In this document: positions 43,222-52,088 of the stretch, in pieces | Position numbering within the stretch: the stretch's first letter is position 1 | Layout of the letters: every line of letters starts with the position of its first letter | NCBI RefSeq assembly: GCF_019049245.1 | Contig: NZ_JAGMUK010000077.1 | Coordinates: 79,447-143,446 of the forward strand | Source of the DNA: Streptomyces sp. AC555_RSS877 | Lineage (GTDB): Bacteria > Actinomycetota > Actinomycetes > Streptomycetales > Streptomycetaceae | Length of the DNA stretch: 64,000 bases | Direction of reading: 5' to 3' | Notes under the pieces: model-generated | Seen by the model: the letters and a program-made list of their open reading frames with translations, nothing else | The model's database searches: none | Told to the model about the DNA's origin: nothing | Program-made: the position numbers and the translations under genes

Positions 43222-43761
43222 GGGCGGCCCACTCGTGGTCGAGCAGGGACATCAGCACCTCGTCGGTCCACTCGCCCTCGCGCAGCGCCGCATCCCGCCG
43301 GACACCCTCCACCACGAAGCCGACCTTCTCGTACACGCGCCGGGCTCGGTGGTTATTGCCGTAGACCTCCAACTGGATCCGGTGCAATCCCAGTTGCTCG
43401 AAGCCGTGACCGACGATGAGCCGGGTGGCCTCGGTGCCGAGCCCCCGGCCCCGGCCGCGGGGGCCGATGAGGGTGCGGAAGGTGCAACTGCGAGCGTGCC
43501 GGTCCCACTCGTGCAGGACGACCTCGCCGACGAGTTCGCCGGTGGCGCGGTCGGTGACGGCGAGGTCGAGGCGGTCCGGCCGGCCCGGGAGCCGTACCAG
43601 GAGCGCAGTCCCTCCAAGGTGAGTTCGGTCGACGGCTCGAAGGTGAAGCGGACGACCTCGGGGTCCTGGATGATCTCCCAGACGTGCTCGGCGTCGGCCG
43701 CGGTGAATGGTCGCAGCCTGGTCTTTTCGCCGGTCAAGACGGGTTTGACGGAGCAGTCCAT
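43202..43761 (-). pseudogene. Frameshifted GNAT acetyltransferase
   Basis: The reading frame from ATG 43761 gives an acetyltransferase N-terminus (VLTGEKTRLRPFTAADAEHVWEII, FTFEPSTELTLEGLRSWYGSR). The remainder (RLDLAVTDRATGELVGEV, TFRTLIGPRGRGRGLGTEA, LEVYGNNHRARRVYEKVGF) is in another frame down to 43202. The shift is near 43575-43590, in a CCGGCCGGCCCGGG tract, and one added base would restore a protein of about 186 residues. It may be a true pseudogene or a sequencing error in the GC run. Confidence 0.85.
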
Positions 43762-43810
43762 GGAGGACTGTGCCCCACGGGCGAGTGGGGCGCAGGTGTT
43801 TTTCCGGCAG

Positions 43811-44011
43811 TCAGAACTCTCGTCGGCCCCGGTTGCCCGGGCGGGACGCCACCCACGCCCGGACGGTGTGCGCGTACCAGAAGGGCTTGCCGCCCTCGAC
43901 GTGGTCGGGCGGTGGCAGCAGCCCGTGCTTGCGGTACGAGCGCACGGTGTCCGGCTGCACCCGGATGTGCGCCGCGATGTCCTTGTAGGACCAGAGCCTT
44001 CGGTCGGTCAT
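43811..44011 (-). CDS. Small AlpA/MerR-like helix-turn-helix protein
   Basis: This 66-residue DNA-binding protein is a single winged helix (LWSYKDIAAHIRVQPDTVRSYRKHGLLPPPDHVEGGKPFW, then VRAWVASRPG), like AlpA excisionase-type and plasmid/phage regulators common in Streptomyces. GGAGGGG lies 8 bases before ATG 44011. A cluster of TTGTGAC/GTGACGCAA repeats occurs 140-210 bases upstream and could be its binding region. Confidence 0.8.
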   Translation of the reverse strand: MTDRRLWSYKDIAAHIRVQPDTVRSYRKHGLLPPPDHVEGGKPFWYAHTVRAWVASRPGNRGRREF

Positions 44012-44149
44012 GGGTTGCCCCTCCCTGCGCGTACCGCGGCGGCGGCCGGGGGCGGCCGTCCGGGGGAGCCGGGCACAGCGCTGGCGATCACAAAGCCTGT
44101 GCACCGGTGAACGACGCGGCGCGAGGGCTGGGCAGGGCCTGGGCGCCGG

Positions 44150-44221
44150 TTGTGACGCAAGACCCGCGTACTTGCGACATGCGTGACACAAGGGGGGTAC
44201 TTGTGACAGAGGTGACGCAAA
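44150..44221. repeat. Cluster of TTGTGAC / GTGACGCAA motifs
   Basis: TTGTGACGCAAG (44150-44161), CTTGCGAC (44171-44178), CGTGACACAAG (44182-44192), CTTGTGACA (44200-44208) and GGTGACGCAA (44211-44220) are variants in both orientations. Spacing suggests a multi-site operator or iteron-like array upstream of the small HTH gene. Nothing else is seen in the 44012-44334 gap. Confidence 0.55.
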
Positions 44222-44334
44222 GGCGTACGCGGGCTCGTCGGCGGGGCGTGTTGACTTGTGGGTGACCGTGTCCTCCGGATCGGCCGGCCGTACGCCTGGC
44301 GTGCCGTCGGCGAGCCCTGCGGGGGCCGTGGGGG

Positions 44335-45252
44335 CTACGCCCCGCAGGACCTCAGGAAGGCCCGCGTCCGCTGCGCGATCGGCAGCGGCTTGTCCGGCTC
44401 GCACGGGTACATGTCCTGCTCGACGATCGCGAACAGGTCGACGTCGAGCTTCTGCGCGGCCTCCAGGACGGGCCCCAGCTCGGGCACCCCGGTGGGCGGC
44501 TCGCACATCACTCCGCGCGCGACCGCCGGCCCGAACGGCACCTCATCGGCCCGCACGTCCGCCAGGATCTCCGGGTCGACCTGCTTGAGGTGCAGGTACC
44601 CGATCCGCTCGCCGTAGGTCTCGATGAGCTTGACGCTGTCGCCGCCGCAGTACGCGTAGTGCCCGGTGTCCAGGCACAGTGACACCAGCGAGGAGTCGGT
44701 GGCGTCGAGGAAGCGGACCACGTTCTCCTCGCTGTCGATGTGGGTGTCGGCGTGCGGGTGGACGACGATCTGCAGGCCGTACTCCTCGCGCACCCGGCTC
44801 CCCAGCCGTTCGGTCAGGGAGCTGAGATTGCGCCACTGCTCGGGCGTGAGGGTGTCCGGCTCCAGCACCTCACCGGTCTTGTCGTCCCGCCAGAAGGACG
44901 GGATGACCACCAGGTGGGATGCGCCCATCGCCTGCGCCAGGACCGCGTTGTCCGCGACGTGGTCCCAGGTCTTCTCCCACACGGCCTCGCCGTGGTGCAG
45001 GCCGGTGAAGACCGTGCCGGCCGACACTTTCAGGCCACGCCGGGAGGTCTCCTCGGTGAGGACGGCGGGATCGGTCGGCAGGTAGCCGTAGGGGCCCAGC
45101 TCGATCCACTCGTAGCCGGACTGCGCGACCTCGTCGAGGAAGCGCTGCCAGGGCACCTGGCGGGGATCGTCCGGGAACCAGACGCCCCAGGAGTCGGGGG
45201 CCGATCCGATCCGGATGCGGGACAGTGAGGTCTGAGGTGACAACGACGTCAT
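44335..45252 (-). CDS. Sugar phosphate isomerase/epimerase of the inositol cluster (IolE/IolI-like)
   Basis: This 305-residue TIM-barrel isomerase has IGSAPDSWGVWFPDDP at the start, YEWIELGPYGYLPTDP, LQIVVHPHADTHIDSEE, LCLDTGHYAYCGGD, RIGYLHLKQVDP and FAIVEQDMYP. His, Asp and Glu in these strands are expected metal ligands. Divergent from iolC, so it likely acts on an inosose or keto-inositol in the same pathway, for example dehydration, since no other iolE is in the cluster. No clear ribosome site precedes ATG 45252; TTGACA at 45288-45283 (minus) suggests a very short leader. Confidence 0.8.
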   Translation of the reverse strand: MTSLSPQTSLSRIRIGSAPDSWGVWFPDDPRQVPWQRFLDEVAQSGYEWIELGPYGYLPTDPAVLTEETSRRGLKVSAGTVFTGLHHGEAVWEKTWDHVADNAVLAQAMGASHLVVIPSFWRDDKTGEVLEPDTLTPEQWRNLSSLTERLGSRVREEYGLQIVVHPHADTHIDSEENVVRFLDATDSSLVSLCLDTGHYAYCGGDSVKLIETYGERIGYLHLKQVDPEILADVRADEVPFGPAVARGVMCEPPTGVPELGPVLEAAQKLDVDLFAIVEQDMYPCEPDKPLPIAQRTRAFLRSCGA

Positions 45253-45301
45253 GGCCGCCAGCGTGCGGATCCCGAGCGAGGGTGTCAAGCCCTGGTCCGA
45301 A

Positions 45302-45346
45302 TGTCTGGACAAAACATTGACAGGGCTCACCATGCGGGGCTAGAAA
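45302..45346 (+). promoter_or_regulatory. iol operon promoter with palindromic operator
   Basis: TTGACA (45317-45322) and TAGAAA (45341-45346), 18 bases apart, form a strong promoter 30 bases before iolC. The dyad TGTCTGGACA (45302-45311) just upstream of the -35 and between the two divergent genes is a candidate repressor site, GntR-like in form. Confidence 0.7.
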
Positions 45347-45376
45347 GCCGTGGAGAGCCGACACGAAGGGAAGTCG

Positions 45377-46327
45377 ATGGCGTACGACCTGATCACCATG
45401 GGGCGGATAGGAGTGGACCTCTATCCGCTGCAGACGGGCGTCCCGCTGCCGCAGGTGTCGTCCTTCGGCAAGTTCCTCGGCGGCTCGGCCGCCAACGTCG
45501 CGGTCGCCGCGGCCCGCCTGGGACGGCACACGGCGGTGATCACGCGGACCGGCGACGACCCGTTCGGCACCTACCTGCACGAGGCGCTGCGGGACTTCGG
45601 CGTCGACGACCGCTGGGTCACCCCGGTCCCCGGCCTGCCGACCCCGGTCACCTTCTGCGAGGTCTTCCCGCCGGACGACTTCCCGCTGTACTTCTACCGC
45701 CGGCCCAAGGCGCCCGACCTGGAGATCGACGCCCACGAGCTGGACCTCGACGCCGTCCACGAAGCCCGCATCTTCTGGGTCACCGGCACCGGCCTGAGCG
45801 AGGAGCCCAGCCGTACGGCGACCCTGGCGGCCCTCGCCCACCGGGCCAAGGCCGGCACCACGGTCTTCGACCTGGACTGGCGGCCCATGTTCTGGACGGA
45901 CCCGGACACGGCCCGCCCCTTCTACGAAGAGGCCCTGCGCCACACCACCGTCGCCGTCGGCAACCTCGACGAGGTGGAGGTGGCGACCGGAGTGCGCGAG
46001 CCGCACGCCGCCGCCCGCGCGCTCCTGGACGCCGGGGTCGAACTCGCCGTCGTCAAGCAGGGCCCCAAGGGCGTCCTCGCCGTCAACAACAAGGGCGAGT
46101 CCGCCGAGGTCCCGCCCCTGCCGGTGACCGTCCTCAACGGCCTCGGTGCCGGTGACGCCTTCGGCGGCTCCCTCTGCCACGGCCTGCTGGAGGGCTGGGA
46201 CCTGGAGAAGATCATGCGGCACGCCAACGCGGCCGGGGCCATCGTCGCCTCCCGTCTGGAGTGCTCGTCCGCGATGCCCACGCCGGACGAAGTGACGGCG
46301 GCCCTCGCGGCGGGAGCCGTCCTGTGA
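45377..46327 (+). CDS. iolC: 5-dehydro-2-deoxygluconokinase IolC
   Basis: This 316-residue PfkB-type kinase phosphorylates 2-deoxy-5-keto-gluconate in myo-inositol breakdown. Motifs: FLGGSAANVAVAAARLGR near the N-terminus, FPLYFYRRPKAPDLEI typical of IolC, and GLGAGDAFGGSLCHGL with catalytic Asp. AAGGGA lies 7 bases before ATG 45377. First gene of the iol operon; its stop overlaps the next start (GTGA). Confidence 0.93.
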   Translation: MAYDLITMGRIGVDLYPLQTGVPLPQVSSFGKFLGGSAANVAVAAARLGRHTAVITRTGDDPFGTYLHEALRDFGVDDRWVTPVPGLPTPVTFCEVFPPDDFPLYFYRRPKAPDLEIDAHELDLDAVHEARIFWVTGTGLSEEPSRTATLAALAHRAKAGTTVFDLDWRPMFWTDPDTARPFYEEALRHTTVAVGNLDEVEVATGVREPHAAARALLDAGVELAVVKQGPKGVLAVNNKGESAEVPPLPVTVLNGLGAGDAFGGSLCHGLLEGWDLEKIMRHANAAGAIVASRLECSSAMPTPDEVTAALAAGAVL

Positions 46328-47241
46328 GCACCGTCGCCCCCGCCGGCAACGGCCCCGTGCCCTCCGTCGACGTCACGGAACTCGTCCGTCTGCGCACCCA
46401 CCACCCCGACGCGATCGCGGAGGCCGCCGCCCGCCGCTCCCGCCGCCCGCTGCTCAACGAGGCCGGCCGGCTGATGATCGTCGCCGCCGACCACCCGGCC
46501 CGCGGCGCCCTCGGGGTCGGCGACCGCAAGTTCGCCATGGCCAACCGCGTAGACCTGCTCGAACGCCTCTGCCTGGCGCTGAGCCGCCCCGGCGTGGACG
46601 GCGTCCTCGCCACCGCCGACATCCTCGACGACCTGCTGCTGCTCGGCGCCCTCGACGGCAAGGTCGTCATGGGCTCGATGAACCGCGGCGGCCTCCAGGG
46701 CGCCTGCTTCGAACTCGACGACCGCTTCACCGGCCACCGCCCCGAGGACATCGAGCGCTTCGGCTTCGACGCCGGCAAGCTGCTCCTGCGGATCGACTAC
46801 GACGACCCGGGCTCCCTCACCACCCTGGAGTCCACGGCCCGCGCCATCGACGACATGGCCGCGCGCCGGCTCCCCGTCTTCGTCGAGCCGTTCATCAGCG
46901 AACGCTCCGCCGAGGGCAAACTCCGCAACGACCTGTCCGCCGAAGCCGTCACCAAGTCGATCGCCATCGCCTCCGGGCTCGGCGGCAGTTCGGCCTACAC
47001 CTGGCTGAAGGTGCCGGTCACCGAGAACCCCGACGACATGGCCGAGGTCATGGCGGCCTCCACGCTGCCCGCCGTGCTGCTCGGCGGCGAGGTCGGCGAC
47101 GACCAGGACGGGGCGTACGAGAAGTGGCGGGGCGCCCTGCAACTGCCCACCGTGCGCGGCCTGGTGGTCGGCCGTTCGCTGCTGTACCCGGCGGACGGCG
47201 ACGTGGCCGCCGCCGTGGACACCGCCGTAGGACTGCTGTGA
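46324..47241 (+). CDS. Cgl0159-type (beta/alpha)8 aldolase-like protein
   Basis: This 305-residue class I aldolase-like barrel of the Cgl0159 type, found in actinobacterial inositol operons, has RLMIVAADHPARGALG, MGSMNRGGLQG, FDAGKLLLRIDYDDP, FVEPFISER, YTWLKVPVTENPDDM (a plausible Schiff-base Lys) and LLGGEVGDDQD. It probably cleaves 2-deoxy-5-keto-gluconate-6-phosphate, the IolJ step, between IolC and the semialdehyde dehydrogenase; this is inferred from position. GTG 46324 overlaps iolC's stop. Confidence 0.82.
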   Translation: MSTVAPAGNGPVPSVDVTELVRLRTHHPDAIAEAAARRSRRPLLNEAGRLMIVAADHPARGALGVGDRKFAMANRVDLLERLCLALSRPGVDGVLATADILDDLLLLGALDGKVVMGSMNRGGLQGACFELDDRFTGHRPEDIERFGFDAGKLLLRIDYDDPGSLTTLESTARAIDDMAARRLPVFVEPFISERSAEGKLRNDLSAEAVTKSIAIASGLGGSSAYTWLKVPVTENPDDMAEVMAASTLPAVLLGGEVGDDQDGAYEKWRGALQLPTVRGLVVGRSLLYPADGDVAAAVDTAVGLL

Positions 47242-47248
47242 GGGCCGC

Positions 47249-48064
47249 ATGACGAGCAACGACCTGTACCTCGCGAAGGGCGCCACGACGGGCGCCCAGT
47301 ACGCCGTCGACATCGACCCGAAGCGGGCCGGCTGGACCTACAGCAGCCTGCGGATCGTCGAGCTGGAGCCCGGCGGCACGCACGCCTTCGACGCCGGGGA
47401 CAGCGAGTGGATCGTCGTCCCGCTGCAAGGCGGCTGTACTGTGCAAACAGAGGGCAGCGAGTTCCAACTCCTGGGCCGGGAAAGCGTGTTCAGCGGAGTC
47501 ACCGACTTCGCGTACGTGCCCCGTGACGCCCGGGCACAGATCGCCTCCGGCGCGGGCGGCCGCTTTGCTTTGGCAGGAGCGAAGTGCGAGCGACGACTCC
47601 CCGCCCGCTACGGCCCCGCGCCGGAGGTCCCGCAGGAACAGCGTGGCAGCGGCAACTGCACCCGCCACGTCCGCAACTTCGCCTCGGCCGACGCCTTCGA
47701 CTGCGACAAGCTGATCGCCGTCGAGGTGATCACGCCCGGCGGCAACTGGTCCTCGTACCCGCCGCACAAGCACGACGAGCACCGGCCCGGCGAGGAGGCG
47801 GAGCTGGAGGAGATCTACTACTTCGAGATCGACGGCCCGAACGGATTCGGCTATCAGCGCGTATCCCCCTCCCGTGAGGGCGGTTCGGACGTCCTCGCGG
47901 AGGTCCGCTCCGGCGACGCCGTCCTCGTCCCCGACGGATGGCACGGCCCGTCGATCGCCCAGCCCGGCCACGACATGTACTACCTGAACGTCATGGCGGG
48001 CCCGGGCGAGACCCGGGAATGGCGGATCTGCTTCCACCCGGACCATACGGAGGGTTACCGATGA
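47249..48064 (+). CDS. iolB: 5-deoxy-glucuronate isomerase IolB
   Basis: This 271-residue double-cupin isomerase converts 5-deoxy-glucuronate to 2-deoxy-5-keto-gluconate. The metal site is visible in SSYPPHKHDEHRPGEEAELEEIYYFEI (His-x-His, Glu) and in the later PDGWHGPSIAQPGHDMYYLNVMAGP. GAGGG lies just before the ATG, 7 bases after the aldolase gene. Its TGA overlaps the iolD ATG (ATGA). Confidence 0.95.
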   Translation: MTSNDLYLAKGATTGAQYAVDIDPKRAGWTYSSLRIVELEPGGTHAFDAGDSEWIVVPLQGGCTVQTEGSEFQLLGRESVFSGVTDFAYVPRDARAQIASGAGGRFALAGAKCERRLPARYGPAPEVPQEQRGSGNCTRHVRNFASADAFDCDKLIAVEVITPGGNWSSYPPHKHDEHRPGEEAELEEIYYFEIDGPNGFGYQRVSPSREGGSDVLAEVRSGDAVLVPDGWHGPSIAQPGHDMYYLNVMAGPGETREWRICFHPDHTEGYR

Positions 48065-49944
48065 CCTCGACGACGAGGCTGACGGTCGCACAGGCGCTGG
48101 TGCGTTTCCTGGCCGCCCAGTACACGGAGCGGGACGGCGAACGGCAGCGGCTGATCGGCGCGACCTGGGGCATCTTCGGCCACGGGAACGTCGCCGGGCT
48201 CGGCCAGGCGCTCGTGGAGTACGCCGACGAGATGCCGTACCACCAGGGCCGCAACGAGCAGTCCATGGTGCACGCGGCCGTGGGTTACGCGCGGCAGTCG
48301 AACCGCCTGTCCACCCACGCCGTCACGACCTCCATCGGCCCCGGCGCGACCAACCTGGTCACCGGTGCCGCGCTCGCCACGATCAACCACATCCCGGTCC
48401 TGCTGCTCCCCGGTGACACCTTCGCCACCCGGGTCGCCGACCCGGTCCTCCAGCAGCTGGAACTGCCGTACGCGGGCGACGTGTCGGTCAACGACTGCCT
48501 GCGCCCGGTGTCGAGGTACTTCGACCGCGTCACCCGCCCGGAAGCCCTCATCCCGGCCGCACTCCAGGCCATGCGGGTGCTCACCGACCCGGTGGAGACC
48601 GGCGCGGTCACCCTCGCCCTCCCGCAGGACGTCCAGGCCGAGGCGTACGACTGGCCCGACGCGTTCTTCGCCGAGCGCACCTGGGTCGTACGACGGCCGG
48701 GCGCCGACGCGACCGAGCTGGCCGAGGCCGTCACCGCGATCCGGGCGGCCGAGCGCCCCCTGCTGATCGCCGGCGGCGGCGTCCACCACAGCCGCGCCGA
48801 GGAGGCCCTGGCCGAGTTCGCGGCGGCCACCGGCATCCCGGTCGCCTCCACCCAGGCCGGCAAGGGCTCCCTGCGCCACGACCACCCCCAGGACGTCGGC
48901 GGCGTCGGCCACACCGGCACCGCCACGGCCGACGAACTCGCCCGCCTGGCCGACCTGATCATCGGCGTCGGCACCCGCTACACCGACTTCACCACCGCCT
49001 CCGGCACCCTGTTCGAGAAGCCCGGGGTCCGCTTCCTCAACCTCAACATCGCCCCCTACGACGGCCACAAGCTCGCCGGCATGCCGCTCGTCGCGGACGC
49101 CCGCAGCGGCCTCCAGGAGCTGACCCAGTCCCTGGGCATGCACGCGCACCGGGTCACGGACGCGTACGTCAGCGAGTACACCCTGGACAAGGAGCGCTGG
49201 GAGCAGCGCGTCGACGCCTGCTACGAGGCCGAGGAGCCGGACGTACGGCCGACGCAGTCCCAGGTGCTCGGCGCGCTGGACGCCCTCGTGGACGAGTCGG
49301 ACGTGATCATCAACGCGGCCGGTTCGCTCCCCGGCGACCTGCACAAGCTGTGGCGGGCGCGCTCTCGGGACCAGTACCACCTGGAGTACGGCTACTCCTG
49401 CATGGGCTACGAGATTCCGGCAGCCATCGGCGTCAAGATGGCGGCACCCGATCGGCCCGTGTGGGCGCTGGTCGGCGACGGCACCTATCTGATGATGCCG
49501 ACGGAGATCGTGACGGCCGTACAGGAGGGGATCGCGATCAAGATGCTCCTCATCCAGAACCACGGCTACGCGTCCATCGGCGGACTGTCGGAGTCGGTGG
49601 GCGGCGAGCGGTTCGGCACCGCGTACCGCTACCAGTCCCAGGACGGTACCTACACGGGGGCGCCGCTCCCCGTGGACCTCGCCGCGAACGTGGCGAGCCT
49701 TGGCATGCGCGTGCTGCGCGCGAAGACCGTACGGGATCTGCGGGCCGCGCTCGCCGAAGCCCGTGCGGCCGACACTCCCACATGTGTCTACGTCGAGACG
49801 GAAACGGCAGACACAGTGTCGGGCCCGCCGCCGGCGCAGGCCTGGTGGGATGTACCTGTGGCCGAAACCGCGACCCGACCCTCCGCGGTGAAGGCACGTG
49901 AGCTGTACGAACGGCACGTCTCCACCCGACGCCGCCATCTGTGA
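48061..49944 (+). CDS. iolD: 3D-trihydroxycyclohexane-1,2-dione hydrolase IolD
   Basis: This 627-residue thiamine-diphosphate enzyme opens the inositol-derived ring to 5-deoxy-glucuronate. It has the three acetohydroxyacid-synthase-like domains: IFGHGNVAGLGQAL and GRNEQSMVHAAVGYARQ at the start, a central domain and the ThDP/Mg motif GDGTYLMMPTEIVTAVQEG followed by IQNHGYASIGGL. The ATG overlaps iolB's stop. Confidence 0.95.
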   Translation: MTSTTRLTVAQALVRFLAAQYTERDGERQRLIGATWGIFGHGNVAGLGQALVEYADEMPYHQGRNEQSMVHAAVGYARQSNRLSTHAVTTSIGPGATNLVTGAALATINHIPVLLLPGDTFATRVADPVLQQLELPYAGDVSVNDCLRPVSRYFDRVTRPEALIPAALQAMRVLTDPVETGAVTLALPQDVQAEAYDWPDAFFAERTWVVRRPGADATELAEAVTAIRAAERPLLIAGGGVHHSRAEEALAEFAAATGIPVASTQAGKGSLRHDHPQDVGGVGHTGTATADELARLADLIIGVGTRYTDFTTASGTLFEKPGVRFLNLNIAPYDGHKLAGMPLVADARSGLQELTQSLGMHAHRVTDAYVSEYTLDKERWEQRVDACYEAEEPDVRPTQSQVLGALDALVDESDVIINAAGSLPGDLHKLWRARSRDQYHLEYGYSCMGYEIPAAIGVKMAAPDRPVWALVGDGTYLMMPTEIVTAVQEGIAIKMLLIQNHGYASIGGLSESVGGERFGTAYRYQSQDGTYTGAPLPVDLAANVASLGMRVLRAKTVRDLRAALAEARAADTPTCVYVETETADTVSGPPPAQAWWDVPVAETATRPSAVKARELYERHVSTRRRHL

Positions 49945-49958
49945 AGGAGCACTCGGTC

Positions 49959-51461
<1,503 letters not shown>

Positions 51462-51472
51462 CACCGACAGTC

Positions 51473-51504
51473 GGGGCCGTCCGTGACACGGACGGCCCCG
51501 TTTT
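51473..51504 (+). terminator. Terminator of the iol operon
   Basis: Perfect 11-bp stem GGGGCCGTCCG / CGGACGGCCCC with a 5-base loop, then GTTTTA, 11 bases after the mmsA stop. Confidence 0.9.
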
Positions 51505-51508
51505 ATGG

Positions 51509-51605
51509 CCGCTGCGCGGCCATCAGGGGCGCGGGGCTGTGCTCAATATGCGGCTCCGCCGCGTGGGCGTGATCAGCCACCCGCACCCGCACCCGCCCGA
51601 CAACA
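51509..51605. repeat. Dispersed Streptomyces intergenic repeat
   Basis: GGGGCGCGGGGCTGTG, CGGCTCCGCCGCGTGGGCG and GACCAGCCAC-like segments match, from memory, a repeat common after Streptomyces genes; the tail is CACCCGCACCCGCACCCG. From 51606 to 52088 the frames are open by GC bias but I recognise no protein. Confidence 0.55.
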
Positions 51606-52088
51606 GAGCCCACCGAGCTCTCAGCCGCCGTACCACGCCCGCGGTACACGAAACCGTCCCCGTAGGGATGGGGCGTGGTTCGCCGTTCCTGAGGACTGAG
51701 CGCGAGTGAGCCCATTCAGCCGCACGCCCCGAACGGTCTTGGGCGCACTGGTCCCCGGCGTACTCGACCCTGGGGCGGCGACATGCATCCTGTGCGTGGT
51801 CCGATCCCGGGAGGCCAGTTCCCTGCGCGAGCTGGCCAGGTGGGTACGGCCAGAGGCGACGGGGAGGCCCCGAACCATCCTCTGGTGGAGCGGGGGCCCC
51901 GCACACTGGCGCCGTACCCGGCGTCCCAGATCGCACGATCACGTTAACCCGATCGGCCCAGGGCCCCCAAGCTTGCGAGCGGACCATCACACGAGCGAGC
52001 TAACTCGACCTCATGCACACTCTCCGGCGAGCAGCTACAACCCCCCGGTAGATAACTTCCCGACAGTTTCACCCCGTACCGTTGACGC

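Noticed and set aside
43235..44110. A 291-codon plus-strand frame
   Set aside because: It lies across the broken acetyltransferase and the small HTH gene on the other strand and has no recognisable domain.
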